The notes: generated by a model from the sequence alone, not told the origin. A stretch of DNA of 64,000 bases from JALORV01 sp963754065 (GCA_963754065.1 CAVWFH010000012.1:31553-95552); one strand, 5' to 3'; counted from the stretch's first letter, positions 28,792 to 38,744 are shown. Translations and numbers: made by a program.

Positions 28792-31020
28792 TTAGCGTGT
28801 GGAAGCCAACGCGCGCTCGGAAACGATTCTCGGCGTGATGAAAATGATCAATTCCGTCTTGTTGTTGATCTTGCTGGTGGTCTTGAACAGCCACCCCACG
28901 TATGGGATGTCGCCCAGCAGCGGAATCTTGGTCGTCTGCGTGCGATCCGATTGCTCGTAGATGCCACCCAGGACGACCGTGCCACCGTTCTCGACCAGCA
29001 CCTGGGTCTGGACCGCCTTGGTATCGATCGCCGGCCCGGAAAGTGTTTCCTGACCGCGCGAATCCTTGTTGACCTTGACGTCCATGAAGATCGCGCCTTC
29101 CGGTGTGATCTGCGGTGTTACCTCCAGCTTGAGCACCGCCTTGCGGAACGACACCGAGGTCGCGCCGCTGGATGTTGCCTGCTGGTACGGAATTTCGGTG
29201 CCCTGCTCGATCACCGCCTTGACCTTGTCCGCCGTGACCACGCGCGGACTCGAGATGACTTTGCCGAGGCCGTCCTGCTCCAGCGCCGAGACTTCAAGCT
29301 GCAGCACGCGCGACAGGCTGGCATTCACCAGCGTCAGCGCAAAGCCCGCGGGGTTGTAGCCACCGATACCCACGGCCGGCAGGTTGACGAAGTTCGACGT
29401 CTGCGTCAGGTTGGTCGTGCTGGATCCACCCGGGCCACCCGCAGCACTGGTGTTCGTCGTCACCGTGCCCCCCGGTCCGGTCGCCACACTGGGGCCCAGG
29501 CCGCCGAGCGTGCCGTAGGCACCGGTTCCGCCGATCTGCTGCGGATAACCTGTATTGCCGCCGAGTCGCACGCCCAGTGACCGCGAAAAATCGTCGCTGG
29601 CCTCGACGATGCGGGCCTCGATCAGGACCTGGGGCACCGCAATATCGATCCGCTGCAGCAACCGCCGCACATCCTCCAGCCGTGCCACCGTGTCCTGCAC
29701 GAACAGCTGGTTCGTGCGTGGATCGACTGCGACACTGCCGCGCTTGGACAGCAGGCGCTGCTTGTCGTCGACCAGCAGGCGGCGAACCTCCTCGGCCTTC
29801 TGATAATTGACGACAAAGGCCTCGGACCGCAGCGGCTCGAGTTCCTGGATCTGGTTGCGCGCTTCGAGCTCGAGCTTTTCCTTGGTCGCGATCTCGTCAC
29901 GCGGCGCCACCAGCAGGACATTGCCGTTCTTGCGCATGTCCAGGCCCTTGGACTGCAGGATGATGTCGAGCGCCTGGTCCCACGGGACGTCCTTCAGCCG
30001 CAAGGTGATCGTGCCGCCGACTGAGTCGCTGGTGATGATGTTCAGATTCGTGAAGTCTGCGATGACCTGCAGCAGCGAGCGGACGTCGACATTCTGGAAG
30101 TTCAGCGACAGCCGTTCACCCTGGTAGCCCTGGCGCGTGCCCTGGAACAGGCGCTGCGGATCTTCCTTGACCGGCCGCACCTCGAGCACGAAGCGCGTGT
30201 CGCTCTGGTAGGCATTGTGTTCCCACAGGCCGCGCGGCTCGACGATCAGGCGCGCCGTGCTGCCCTGCTGGCTCGCCGACAGGTTGTTGACCGGCGTGGC
30301 GAAGTCCGAGACATCGAGACGGCGCTTGAGCGTGTCGGGCAAGGTCGTGTTCAGGAAGTCGACCACGACGGTGTTGCCTTGCTGGCGGATGTCGACGTTC
30401 GTGTTCGCATCGGACAGGTCGATGATGACGCGGCCTTCTCCTTCGGCGCCGCGGCGGAAGTCGACGCCACGCAGCGCACGGCCGGTCACCGGTGCCGCCG
30501 CGGTATAGCCCGTGGACGGTGCTGAAGCGGCGGCGGTCGCCTCCGGTGCCGCAGACCCAGCAGCAGCCGCGCCGGCCGGACGGAAGGTAGTCGTATCGGT
30601 CGCACCACCGAGCGCGACAAGAATGCGATTGCCGTCGACGCTGACCGCATGCGTCAGCGGACGCTTCAGGTTCAGCACGACGCGCGAGCGACCGGTCGCC
30701 TGCACGATGTTCACCGAGCGCAGGTCGCCCTGGTTGATTTCAACCAGGTTGCGCCCAACCGCGTTGACGGCACCCGGAAGATCAAGGGCAACGCGTGCCG
30801 GGTTGGCGACCGAAAAACTCGCTGGTACGCCCTGCACCGCATTCTTCATGTCGATCGTCAGCACGATGCCGGTCGACGTCTGCGTCGCGTCCACGCGTTC
30901 GATCGCGTTGGTGGTGTCAGCGGCTGGCGTTTGCGCACCCGCCATGGTGGCGCATGTGGCCAGGCCGGCGAACGCCAGCTTGGCCAGCGCCTTGACGAGA
31001 CCCTCGATCGACATCCTCAT
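28792..31020 (-). CDS. pilQ: Type IV pilus secretin PilQ
   Basis: PilQ forms the outer-membrane channel through which type IV pili pass. From the ATG at 31020 (ATGA overlap with pilP) the 742-residue protein has a signal peptide ending TMAGAQ and two AMIN peptidoglycan-binding repeats: VLTIDMKNAVQGVPASFSV and the later RRGAEGEGRVIIDLSD. An STN domain follows with LSLNFQNVDVRSLLQVIADF, then N-domains, and finally the secretin barrel with VLIEARIVEASDDFSRSLGV and VVLGGIYEQ, ending ELIIFITPRIVS. It is the last gene of pilMNOPQ. Confidence 0.97.
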   Translation of the reverse strand: MRMSIEGLVKALAKLAFAGLATCATMAGAQTPAADTTNAIERVDATQTSTGIVLTIDMKNAVQGVPASFSVANPARVALDLPGAVNAVGRNLVEINQGDLRSVNIVQATGRSRVVLNLKRPLTHAVSVDGNRILVALGGATDTTTFRPAGAAAAGSAAPEATAAASAPSTGYTAAAPVTGRALRGVDFRRGAEGEGRVIIDLSDANTNVDIRQQGNTVVVDFLNTTLPDTLKRRLDVSDFATPVNNLSASQQGSTARLIVEPRGLWEHNAYQSDTRFVLEVRPVKEDPQRLFQGTRQGYQGERLSLNFQNVDVRSLLQVIADFTNLNIITSDSVGGTITLRLKDVPWDQALDIILQSKGLDMRKNGNVLLVAPRDEIATKEKLELEARNQIQELEPLRSEAFVVNYQKAEEVRRLLVDDKQRLLSKRGSVAVDPRTNQLFVQDTVARLEDVRRLLQRIDIAVPQVLIEARIVEASDDFSRSLGVRLGGNTGYPQQIGGTGAYGTLGGLGPSVATGPGGTVTTNTSAAGGPGGSSTTNLTQTSNFVNLPAVGIGGYNPAGFALTLVNASLSRVLQLEVSALEQDGLGKVISSPRVVTADKVKAVIEQGTEIPYQQATSSGATSVSFRKAVLKLEVTPQITPEGAIFMDVKVNKDSRGQETLSGPAIDTKAVQTQVLVENGGTVVLGGIYEQSDRTQTTKIPLLGDIPYVGWLFKTTSKINNKTELIIFITPRIVSERALASTR

Positions 31021-31586
31021 CGCTTGCTCCCTTGCCGCGCGGCGGCCTCCTGCAACTCCAGCTTCGTGGGTCGTTCGACCCACTCACCGGCGGCATCCTG
31101 GACGATTTCCTTGAGATCCACTTCTGTTTCCGAGATCTTGGTGACGAGCCCGAAGTTCTGGCCCATGTAGTTGCCCGCCTTCACCATGAAGGTCTGGCCC
31201 GAGGCGTCGATCAACGCCACGTTGTTGCCCTGTTGCCGCAGCGTCCCGACCATCCTCAGTTGATCCAACGGGAAGCCTTCGAGCGCCTCGCGGCGGCGGT
31301 CGAGGTCCGGCTTGATGGCGCTGGTACTGGCACGGGTCTGCGCCTGACGTGCCACTGCGAGCACCATTTTCTGCGCATCGAACGGGTCGATCAGCGCCTT
31401 CGCCTCGTAGGTAAAGGGTGAAAACTGCTTCGGCTCGGGCACGGGCTGCGTCGTCGGCCGCATCGCCTTGCGTGTGTCGTCCATCCATGCGCGCAGTTCG
31501 CTTTCGCTGCCACCGCCACAGGCGGTGACGCTCGCAGCGGTGACGATCAGCGCGGCCAGACGCATCGGTTTGGTCAGGTCCATCAT
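31017..31586 (-). CDS. pilP: Type IV pilus lipoprotein PilP
   Basis: PilP is an inner-membrane lipoprotein of 189 residues that links the PilMNO complex to the PilQ secretin. The lipobox is SVTAC at residue 23. Then follow the flexible PEPKQFSPFTYEAKALIDPFD region, which binds PilNO, and a C-terminal beta domain with LDQLRMVGTLRQQGNNVALI and YMGQNFGLVTKI. The ATG at 31586 overlaps the pilO stop (ATGA). A much longer frame over this region is an antiphase artefact inside pilO and pilN. Confidence 0.95.
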   Translation of the reverse strand: MMDLTKPMRLAALIVTAASVTACGGGSESELRAWMDDTRKAMRPTTQPVPEPKQFSPFTYEAKALIDPFDAQKMVLAVARQAQTRASTSAIKPDLDRRREALEGFPLDQLRMVGTLRQQGNNVALIDASGQTFMVKAGNYMGQNFGLVTKISETEVDLKEIVQDAAGEWVERPTKLELQEAAARQGSKR

Positions 31587-32227
31587 TTTGCCGGCCCCTT
31601 CGCGGCCGCCTGCTTCGCCTTGCGCTGATTGGCAAGCTCGTCCGCATCGAGGTAGCGATAGGTCTTCGCCGTCGCGTCCAGCGTCAGCGCTCCGCCCTTG
31701 CCCGCCGCGACATTCAGGTTGTTCAGCGTGACGATGCGCGGCAAGTTGGCGATGTCGCTCGCGAACGCACCGAGGTCGTGGTACTTGCCGGCCAGCTTGA
31801 TCGCGATCGGCAGCTCGGCGTAGTACTCCTTCACGTTGGTCTGGCCGGGCTTGAAGAGTTCGAAGTCCAGTCCGCGGCCGACACCAGCCTGGTTGATATC
31901 GGACAGCAGCGCGTCCATCTCGGACTTGCTCGGCAACTGCTTTTCCAGTGTCAGCACGTACTGGCTCACCTGCTCGCGCTGCTTGCGCAATTCGTCGAGA
32001 TTGATCGCCTGCTGCAGTTTGTTCTTGTATTCGTCCTTCAGCTTCAGTTCTTCGGCCTGCAGCTGCTCCAGCTGGTCCTTCTGGCTGCTCCACAGGCCGA
32101 ACCAGCCGCCAACGCCAAACGCGACGATGACGACCAGCCAGAGTACAAAACGGGGCGCGGCCGGCCAGGTGCCGACGTTGTCCAGGGCCAGGCCCCGGAA
32201 TTGCGAGAGTAGGTCTCGACTTGCCAT
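31583..32227 (-). CDS. pilO: Type IV pilus assembly protein PilO
   Basis: PilO is a bitopic inner-membrane protein of 214 residues that dimerises with PilN. An N-terminal cytoplasmic stub is followed by a membrane helix (about residues 25-45) and a coiled coil with LEQLQAEELKLKDEYKNKLQQA. The periplasmic ferredoxin-like domain contains LSDINQAGVGRGLDFELFKPG and GKYHDLGAFASDIANLPRIV. It lies 18 bases after pilN. Confidence 0.95.
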   Translation of the reverse strand: MASRDLLSQFRGLALDNVGTWPAAPRFVLWLVVIVAFGVGGWFGLWSSQKDQLEQLQAEELKLKDEYKNKLQQAINLDELRKQREQVSQYVLTLEKQLPSKSEMDALLSDINQAGVGRGLDFELFKPGQTNVKEYYAELPIAIKLAGKYHDLGAFASDIANLPRIVTLNNLNVAAGKGGALTLDATAKTYRYLDADELANQRKAKQAAAKGPAK

Positions 32228-32245
32228 CAGTGCCTCTGCGTCGCG

Positions 32246-32950
32246 CTATTTCGTCGGGGCCGCTGCCGCGGCGGAGGGAGTCGGCGATGCCACTGCCGGC
32301 GTAGTCGCGCCGGTCGCGACGGCCGAGGCCGGCACGCCCGCGGCCGGCTTCGGCTGCGCCTGCTGTTGCTGCAACTGCGTGCGCTCGGGTGTCGGCTTCA
32401 GCGTGAAATTCAGCGCGAACTCGAACACGCGGCGGTTCATGGTGGCCGGGCCCTGACCCGAGACCTTGATCTCGATGAGCTCCGGCCGCTCGAGTACCCG
32501 CGAGTTGTTCTGCAGGTTGCGCAGGAATTCCGAGACGCGCTCGTTCGACGCCGCCCATCCGGTGACATTCACCTTCCGGTCTTCCTGTTTGATCGAGCGC
32601 AGGTAGATGCCTTCCGGCACCTGCTTGGCCACTTCATCGAGCAGATAGACGGGCTGGTTGCGGTCGGCCTGCAGGTCTTCGACCGCGCGTTGACGCGCAC
32701 GCAGGCCATCGATTTCCTGCCGCAAGGTCGCGATCTCCTTGATCTGGGTATCGAGCTTGCGGTTCTCGTTGCGCACGAATTCGTTGCGGGCTTCCTGGTT
32801 CGCGATGTAGCCCTGCAGCACCGACCAGACCACCGCGACCATCATCAGGCCCGCGACCGCCGACAGCGCGGTCAACGCCCAGAAGAGTTTTTTCTGCCGC
32901 TCGCGCTTGGCGGCGCGATGCGGCAATAGATTGACGCGCGGAGCGGTCAT
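32246..32950 (-). CDS. pilN: Type IV pilus assembly protein PilN
   Basis: PilN, 234 residues, links cytoplasmic PilM to PilO. The N-terminal INLLPYR-like motif that docks into PilM is present as VNLLPHRAAKR. A membrane helix (about 22-45), a coiled coil and a periplasmic domain with DEVAKQVPEGIYLRSIKQEDR follow. The last 45 residues are a Pro/Ala/Thr-rich low-complexity tail, longer than usual. A 61-base gap separates it from pilM. Confidence 0.95.
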   Translation of the reverse strand: MTAPRVNLLPHRAAKRERQKKLFWALTALSAVAGLMMVAVVWSVLQGYIANQEARNEFVRNENRKLDTQIKEIATLRQEIDGLRARQRAVEDLQADRNQPVYLLDEVAKQVPEGIYLRSIKQEDRKVNVTGWAASNERVSEFLRNLQNNSRVLERPELIEIKVSGQGPATMNRRVFEFALNFTLKPTPERTQLQQQQAQPKPAAGVPASAVATGATTPAVASPTPSAAAAAPTK

Positions 32951-33011
32951 AGAAAAGCCTCCGCGCTACGCGCTGCGGCGCGAGCTTGCTTGAAGCGGTT
33001 CTGCGCGGCGC

Positions 33012-34088
33012 TCATTTATCGAACCTCCGCATCGCCAGACCGCACGGCGTCAGCAGCGCCGGCGCATCCATCCGCAGTTGCTTCTCACGGATGTTGGGCG
33101 ACACTTCCATCCCCTTAAAAGGCGAGATCACCGACGTCGGCACCTGCGCGCGCTCCATCAGCGCATCCGGCAATCCCGTGAGGACCGCTGAACCACCCGC
33201 CAGCATGATCTGATCGACCCGGCTGTATGGGGTCGACGTAAAGAAGAACTGCAGGGCCCGCGTGATTTCCGTCGCAGCCGTTTCGATAAATGGACGCAAC
33301 ACCGTCGTCTCGTAGTCAGCCGGCAGGTCGCCGCTGCGTTTCTTCAGCTCGGCTTCCTCGGTCGGGATGCCGTACGCACGTGAAATGTCACCGGTGAGTT
33401 GCTGGCCACCGAACGGCTGCTCACGCTCGTAGATGGCTTCGCCGTCGTGCATGACGGTCACGCTGGTGGTGTTGGCGCCGATGTAGAACACCGCGATCAC
33501 CAGGCCTTCGCCGGAATTCGGCAACTGCTCGATCAGGCGCTCGATCGCCGACCGCGCGGTATACGACTCGACGTCCACGACCACCGGCTTAAGTCCGGCC
33601 GCCTGCGCCACGGCAATGCGGTCTTCGACCTTTTCCTTGCGCGATGCAGCGATCAGCACCTCGACATCATCCGGCGCGTTGGGGATCGCCCCCAGCACCT
33701 GGAAGTCCAGGCTGACTTCGTCCAGCGCAAACGGGATGTACTGGTTGGCCTCGCTCTCGACCTGCATCTCGAGTTCTTCCTCGCGCAGGTTGCCGGGCAA
33801 GGCAATACGTTTGGTAATGACCGCGGAGGCGGGCAGCGCCATCGCCACGTTACGGATCTTGCCGCCGGCGCGGCGCCAGGCGCGCTTGACGGCATCGGCG
33901 ACGACATCGATCTTGTCGACGTTGCCGTCGACGACGGCACCACGCGGCAGCGGCTCAATGGCGTAGCGCTCGAGCCGCATCGTGCCCTTGCCGGCCTCGG
34001 ACAGCTCGACGATCTTGACGCTGGACGAGCCGATATCGAGCCCGATCAGCGGCGGCGTCTTGGTTGCAAAGGGCAGATCGAATGCCAA
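33012..34088 (-). CDS. pilM: Type IV pilus assembly ATPase-like protein PilM
   Basis: PilM is an actin/FtsA-like cytoplasmic protein of 358 residues that binds nucleotide and the PilN tail. LIGLDIGSSSVKIVEL is the phosphate-1 loop, YIGANTTSVTVMHDG the phosphate-2 loop, and IMLAGGSAVLTGLPDAL the adenosine region. The start is TTG at 34088 with GGGAG eight bases before it. It is the first gene of the pil operon, divergent from mrcA across a 265-base gap in which no clear promoter could be assigned. Confidence 0.95.
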   Translation of the reverse strand: MAFDLPFATKTPPLIGLDIGSSSVKIVELSEAGKGTMRLERYAIEPLPRGAVVDGNVDKIDVVADAVKRAWRRAGGKIRNVAMALPASAVITKRIALPGNLREEELEMQVESEANQYIPFALDEVSLDFQVLGAIPNAPDDVEVLIAASRKEKVEDRIAVAQAAGLKPVVVDVESYTARSAIERLIEQLPNSGEGLVIAVFYIGANTTSVTVMHDGEAIYEREQPFGGQQLTGDISRAYGIPTEEAELKKRSGDLPADYETTVLRPFIETAATEITRALQFFFTSTPYSRVDQIMLAGGSAVLTGLPDALMERAQVPTSVISPFKGMEVSPNIREKQLRMDAPALLTPCGLAMRRFDK

Positions 34089-34353
34089 GGCGGTACTCCC
34101 TGCGACAGTCTCAGCTCGGTATCACTCGGATTGAGGGATCCGCGGACAAGTGAAGGGAGCACCTGCTCCCTGGCCTCCAAAACGCCCGGTTAGGACCCGG
34201 TTTTTCCTTATCTTTCGAGCGTTTACCGCGTTTTTGTCGGATAGCACTTGAGATCCTAGCAACATAAACAAGACAACTACAAGCCCCGCGTTCGGCCTAA
34301 CCGTGCCTCTTTTGAGGGATTAACAACGAACCGTTCGTGACGAGGTGCGTCCA

Positions 34354-36867
34354 ATGCGTACGGTTCGCCGGAAATCGTTATCGGTCCCGGCCGTTGATTG
34401 CTCGGCTCCTATAATTCCCGATCCTTCGTGCGGCGAAGCGCAAATAAGCGGTCACTCGCACGCCCAGTTCCCTCCAGCAACGGCTCCCGTGTCCGCAGAC
34501 AAGCACGGCACTACTGATAGCGAATCGTCCCGGCCCGGTACTGCGCGGCCCTGGTATGTGACGGCATTGCTCTGGGCCGGTGGCCTGGCAGGCGCCGCCG
34601 TGGTCGCGGCCGCGCTGCTGCTGACGTTTGCCTTTGCGGTGGTCTATTCGAATCTGCCGCCCATCGACGCGCTGACCGACTACCGCCCAAAGATCCCGCT
34701 GAGGGTCTGGACAGCGGATGGACTGCTGATCGGGGAGTTCGGCGAGGAACGCCGCGACTACGTGGCGGTGGCCGAGATGCCGGACCTGATGAAGAAGGCG
34801 ATCCTGGCTGCCGAGGATGACCGTTTCTATGAGCACCACGGCGTCCACTACGCGGGGCTATTGCGGGCGGCGCTGTCGAATTTCGTGTCGGGTCGCCGGG
34901 GCCAGGGTGGCAGCACGATCACCATGCAGGTGGCGCGCAATTTCTTCCTCAGCTCGGAGCGCAGCTATATCCGCAAGATCTACGAGATTGCGCTCGCCTA
35001 CAAGATAGAGTCGTCGTTGTCCAAGGACCGCATCTTCGAGGTCTATGCCAATCAGATCTTTCTCGGACAGCGTGCGTATGGCTTTGCCGCGGCGTCGCAG
35101 GTCTACTTTGGCAAGAAGCTCAAGGACCTGACCGTCGCCGAGATGGCCATACTGGCCGGCCTGCCGGTGGCGCCCAGCGCCTACAACCCGTTCGTCAATC
35201 CGAAGCGGGCGAAGAGCCGGCAGCAATACGTCCTGACGCGCATGCTCGACCTCGGCTACATCGATCGGCCGGCCTATGAGACAGCACTGGCGCAGGAACT
35301 CAAGCCACGCAGCGCGACGACCGTGGCCAACGAAGCCCCGCGCGTGCGGCTGCACGCCGAGTACGCCGCCGAACTCGCCCGCCAACTCGTCTTTGAAGTA
35401 TTCCGCGACGAGACCTACACCCGCGGCCTCAACGTCACCACGACGATCCGGCGCGACGACCAGGACATCGCCTACGCCGCGCTGCGCCGGCAGGTGCTCG
35501 ACTATGACCGCAAGTACGGCTATCGCGGCCCCGAGGCCTTCATCGACCTCACCTCCGACCCAGCGACGCGTGATCAGCGCATTGAAGACGCACTGGTCGA
35601 GGCCATCGAAAGCCCCAACCTGTTCCCCGCGGTCGTGCTCGAGGCGTCTCCCACGCTGGTCCGCGTCGCGCCGCAAGGCGCTCAGCCGATCGAGATCACC
35701 GGCGACGGCCTGAAGTTCGTCGCGCCCTCGTTGTCACCCAAGGCCCAGCCGAGTCGAAAGATCGTTCCAGGCGCGGTCGTTCGCGTGGCTCGCAACGACA
35801 AGTCAGGCTGGGCGATCGTCCAGTTGCCGCAGGTCGAGGCTGCATTCATTTCCGCCAGTTCGCGCGACGGAGCGATTCGTGCACTCGTTGGCGGCTTCGA
35901 CTTCAATCTCAACAAGTTCAACCATGCCACGCAGGCGTGGCGCCAGCCCGGTTCGAGTTTCAAGCCGTTCATCTACTCAGCGTCGTTGGAAAAGGGATTT
36001 ACACCGAGCACGCTGGTCAATGATGCGCCGCTGTCGATCGATCCAGACCTGACCGGCGGCCAGGTCTGGGAGCCGAAGAACTACGACGGCAAGTTCGAGG
36101 GGCCGCTGCGACTGCGGCAAGGTCTGGCCAAGTCAAAGAACCTGGTCTCGATCCGCATCCTGCAAGCGATCGGCCCGCGCTTTGCACAGGAATGGATCAC
36201 GCGCTTCGGCTTCGAGGCCGACAAGCATCCGGCCTACCTGACCATGGCGCTCGGTGCGGGCTCGGTGACCCCATGGGTGCTGCTCAACGGCTATTCGGTG
36301 TTCGCCAATGGAGGGTATGGACTGCAGCTGCACCTGATCAGCACGGTGACCGACGCCAATGGCAAGACCCTGATGGAAGCGAAACCGGTGACGGCAGGCG
36401 ACAAGGCAGTGCGCGTGCTGAACGAGCGCAACGCCTTCGTGATGGACAGCCTTTTGAAGGAAGTGGCGCGCACCGGCACGGCCGCCCGCGCATCGGCAGT
36501 GCTTAAGCGCGGCGACATCGGCGGCAAGACGGGCACCACGAACGATTCCCACGATGCCTGGTTTGCCGGCTATGGCGGCGACCTGGTGGCCGTCGCGTGG
36601 ATGGGATTCGACCAGCCGCGGCCGCTGGGTGAGCGCGAGACCGGCGGTGGCCTGGCGCTGCCGATCTGGATTGCCTATATGTCGCGCGCACTGGGCGGCG
36701 TGCCCGAGGTGGTCCGATCCGCACCGTCGGGCATCGTCCAGCTTGGAGGTGAGTACTACTACGTCGAGCACCAGCCGGGCCAGGGAGTGGCAAGCATCGG
36801 CCTGGAAGACGGCCTGCCTCCGGAGGAGCAGGTCAAACGCGAAGCGGTGCGCGATCAGATTTTCTAG
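34354..36867 (+). CDS. mrcA: Bifunctional penicillin-binding protein 1A
   Basis: A class A PBP that polymerises and cross-links peptidoglycan. The ATG at 34354 has GAGG eight bases upstream; an in-frame GTG lies at 34345. Over 837 residues: an unusually long cytoplasmic N-terminus (about 70 residues), a membrane helix, the GT51 domain with EDDRFYEHHGVHYAGLLRA (catalytic Glu) and GGSTITMQVARN, an OB-like insert with RDGAIRALVGGFDF, and the transpeptidase with SSFK (Ser534, Lys537), SKN and KTGTTND. It is convergent with cyaY. Confidence 0.96.
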   Translation: MRTVRRKSLSVPAVDCSAPIIPDPSCGEAQISGHSHAQFPPATAPVSADKHGTTDSESSRPGTARPWYVTALLWAGGLAGAAVVAAALLLTFAFAVVYSNLPPIDALTDYRPKIPLRVWTADGLLIGEFGEERRDYVAVAEMPDLMKKAILAAEDDRFYEHHGVHYAGLLRAALSNFVSGRRGQGGSTITMQVARNFFLSSERSYIRKIYEIALAYKIESSLSKDRIFEVYANQIFLGQRAYGFAAASQVYFGKKLKDLTVAEMAILAGLPVAPSAYNPFVNPKRAKSRQQYVLTRMLDLGYIDRPAYETALAQELKPRSATTVANEAPRVRLHAEYAAELARQLVFEVFRDETYTRGLNVTTTIRRDDQDIAYAALRRQVLDYDRKYGYRGPEAFIDLTSDPATRDQRIEDALVEAIESPNLFPAVVLEASPTLVRVAPQGAQPIEITGDGLKFVAPSLSPKAQPSRKIVPGAVVRVARNDKSGWAIVQLPQVEAAFISASSRDGAIRALVGGFDFNLNKFNHATQAWRQPGSSFKPFIYSASLEKGFTPSTLVNDAPLSIDPDLTGGQVWEPKNYDGKFEGPLRLRQGLAKSKNLVSIRILQAIGPRFAQEWITRFGFEADKHPAYLTMALGAGSVTPWVLLNGYSVFANGGYGLQLHLISTVTDANGKTLMEAKPVTAGDKAVRVLNERNAFVMDSLLKEVARTGTAARASAVLKRGDIGGKTGTTNDSHDAWFAGYGGDLVAVAWMGFDQPRPLGERETGGGLALPIWIAYMSRALGGVPEVVRSAPSGIVQLGGEYYYVEHQPGQGVASIGLEDGLPPEEQVKREAVRDQIF

Positions 36868-36909
36868 TGAGTGCCGCCACGCCCGGTGGGGCCAGCAGGC
36901 GGCATGGAT

Positions 36910-37230
36910 TCAACCTGCTCGCCCGCGAAACACGACCGGGCTGCCCCCTTCGGCCGAGACGATCCGGGACAACGCCGCAAAGAGTTCGCTGCCATCCCGC
37001 GTATCGCGCCATTCGCCTTCAACCCAGCCGTAGTGATGTGCGCCGCTGCGAGCCGCCAGCCACATCTGCTGCATCGGCGCCTGGCTGTTGACCACCACAC
37101 GCGACCCGTCGGCAAGTTCAAGCGTCAGCACATTGCCGGCGCGAGTCACTTCGATGTCGACGGCATCTGCGGCGCTTTCGATCGCGCACAGTGCGTCCTC
37201 GGCGCGCGCAAGGAATTCTGATTCCGTCAT
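36910..37230 (-). CDS. cyaY: Frataxin-like iron-sulfur assembly protein CyaY
   Basis: CyaY, 106 residues, is the bacterial frataxin that modulates iron use by the IscS cysteine desulfurase. The acidic first helix (MTESEFLARAEDALCAIE), the beta-sheet with VLTLELADGSRVVVNSQAPMQQMWLAARSGAHHYG split over several strands, and the closing helix GSELFAALSRIV are all in place. Only 18 bases separate its start from the divergent lptM start. Confidence 0.95.
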   Translation of the reverse strand: MTESEFLARAEDALCAIESAADAVDIEVTRAGNVLTLELADGSRVVVNSQAPMQQMWLAARSGAHHYGWVEGEWRDTRDGSELFAALSRIVSAEGGSPVVFRGRAG

Positions 37231-37248
37231 GCTAGATTTGTCCGCACC

Positions 37249-37473
37249 ATGTTTACGGCCCTCCGCTGCATTCTAGTCATCGCTCTTGCGGGCCTGGCCG
37301 CGGGTTGTGGACTCAAGGGGCCGCTGTATCTGCCGCCGCCGGTAGCAGCACCTCAGTCAACGCCGAATAATCAGCCGGGTCAACAGCAAGGTGAGCGGCC
37401 GGCCGAGCGACCGACGGAACGCTCGCCCGACCGGCCGTACCCCGACGTGCCGTCGACCAGCGACAGCAAATGA
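37249..37473 (+). CDS. lptM: LPS-assembly lipoprotein LptM (YifL-like)
   Basis: A 74-residue lipoprotein upstream of lysA. The lipobox LAAGC is followed at once by GLKGPLYLPPP, the defining motif of LptM/LppL, which in E. coli aids maturation of the LptDE lipopolysaccharide translocon. The rest is a disordered Pro/Arg/Glu-rich tail with repeats of RPAERPTERSPDRP. Its stop overlaps the lysA start (ATGA), as in many proteobacteria. Confidence 0.92.
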   Translation: MFTALRCILVIALAGLAAGCGLKGPLYLPPPVAAPQSTPNNQPGQQQGERPAERPTERSPDRPYPDVPSTSDSK

Positions 37474-38744
37474 CGGGCGCGCCTCCCGCCGGCGCGGGGT
37501 TCGATCTTCATGAGGGCCAGCTGCACTGCGAAGGCGTAGCCCTCGCGGAACTGGCAGGCCGCTTCGGCACGCCGCTCTACGTCTATTCGCGCGCCGCCAT
37601 CACCGCCGCCTACAGGTCGTACGCAGAGGCACTCACCGGACGCGCGTCGCTGGTCTGCTATGCGATGAAGGCGAACTCCAACCTTGCGGTATTGAACGTC
37701 CTCGCTCGGCTCGGCGCCGGCTTCGACATCGTTTCCGGCGGTGAACTCGCGCGAGTACTGGCCGCGGGCGGTGCGGCCGACAAAGTCGTGTTTTCAGGCG
37801 TGGGCAAGAGCGAAGACGAGATCGCGCTGGCACTGGCCGTCGACATCCTGTGCTTCAACGTCGAATCCGGGGCTGAACTGGAGCGCATCGATGCCGTTGC
37901 TCGCCGCCTCGGACGACGCGCCCGCATTTCGCTGCGAGTCAATCCGGACGTCGATGCCGGGACGCATCCCTACATCGCCACCGGCCTCAAGGACAACAAG
38001 TTCGGCGTTGGTATCGACGAGGCATTGCCGATGTATCGGGAGGCAGCGCGACGGCCCGGACTCGAAGTGGTCGGCATCGATTGCCACATCGGCTCGCAGA
38101 TCACGGAACTGACCCCTTATCTCGATGCGGCAGATCGCGTGCTCGATGTCGTCGAAGCGCTCGAGCGCGACGGCATCGGCCTGCGCCATATCGATTTCGG
38201 CGGCGGTCTCGGCATTCGCTACCAGGACGAGTCGCCGCCTGCGAGCGGTGAGCTGGTGCGCGCGCTGCTGCAGCGGGTCGACGCGCGTGGCCTCGGAGCC
38301 AAGACCGTGATGTTCGAACCCGGTCGATCCCTGGTCGGCAACGCCGGCATGCTGGTCACGCGGTTGGAGTACCTGAAGCACGGAGCGGCAAAGAACTTCG
38401 CGATCGTTGACGCGGCCATGAATGACCTGCTGCGTCCGACCCTGTACGACGCCTGGATGCAAGTCGTGCCGGTCGAGACTCGCGCAGGAGCGACCTCGAC
38501 CTACGACATCGTCGGGCCCATCTGCGAGTCAGGCGACTGGCTGGCCCGTGGACGCGCCTTGTCGCTCGCGCCGGGCGACCTGCTGGCCATTGCCGGTGCG
38601 GGCGCGTATGGCATGGCGATGAGCTCGAACTACAACACGCGTCCGCGCGCGGCTGAAGTCATGGTCGACGGCGACCGCGCCTTTGTGGTCCGCCGTCGCG
38701 AGACCGTCGCCGAGTTGTTTGCGGGCGAGTCCACCATTCCCTAG
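37470..38744 (+). CDS. lysA: Diaminopimelate decarboxylase LysA
   Basis: LysA makes lysine from meso-diaminopimelate. This fold type III PLP enzyme has 424 residues. The PLP lysine is in LVCYAMKANSN; HIGSQITEL, HIDFGGGLGIRY and EPGRSLVGNAGML bind cofactor phosphate, and GPICESGDWLA carries the active-site Cys. It starts inside the lptM stop, so it depends on lptM translation. A convergent stop at 38798 follows. Confidence 0.97.
   Translation: MTGAPPAGAGFDLHEGQLHCEGVALAELAGRFGTPLYVYSRAAITAAYRSYAEALTGRASLVCYAMKANSNLAVLNVLARLGAGFDIVSGGELARVLAAGGAADKVVFSGVGKSEDEIALALAVDILCFNVESGAELERIDAVARRLGRRARISLRVNPDVDAGTHPYIATGLKDNKFGVGIDEALPMYREAARRPGLEVVGIDCHIGSQITELTPYLDAADRVLDVVEALERDGIGLRHIDFGGGLGIRYQDESPPASGELVRALLQRVDARGLGAKTVMFEPGRSLVGNAGMLVTRLEYLKHGAAKNFAIVDAAMNDLLRPTLYDAWMQVVPVETRAGATSTYDIVGPICESGDWLARGRALSLAPGDLLAIAGAGAYGMAMSSNYNTRPRAAEVMVDGDRAFVVRRRETVAELFAGESTIP

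Noticed and set aside
31587..32558. Upstream part of a 513-codon minus-strand frame ending in pilP
   Set aside because: It runs in another frame through pilO and pilN, which are both clear; only the pilP part is coding.
34089..34353. Possible promoters in the pilM-mrcA divergent gap
   Set aside because: Candidate boxes such as TTGAGA lack a matching -10 at acceptable spacing, and no sigma-54 GG-N10-GC pair was found.
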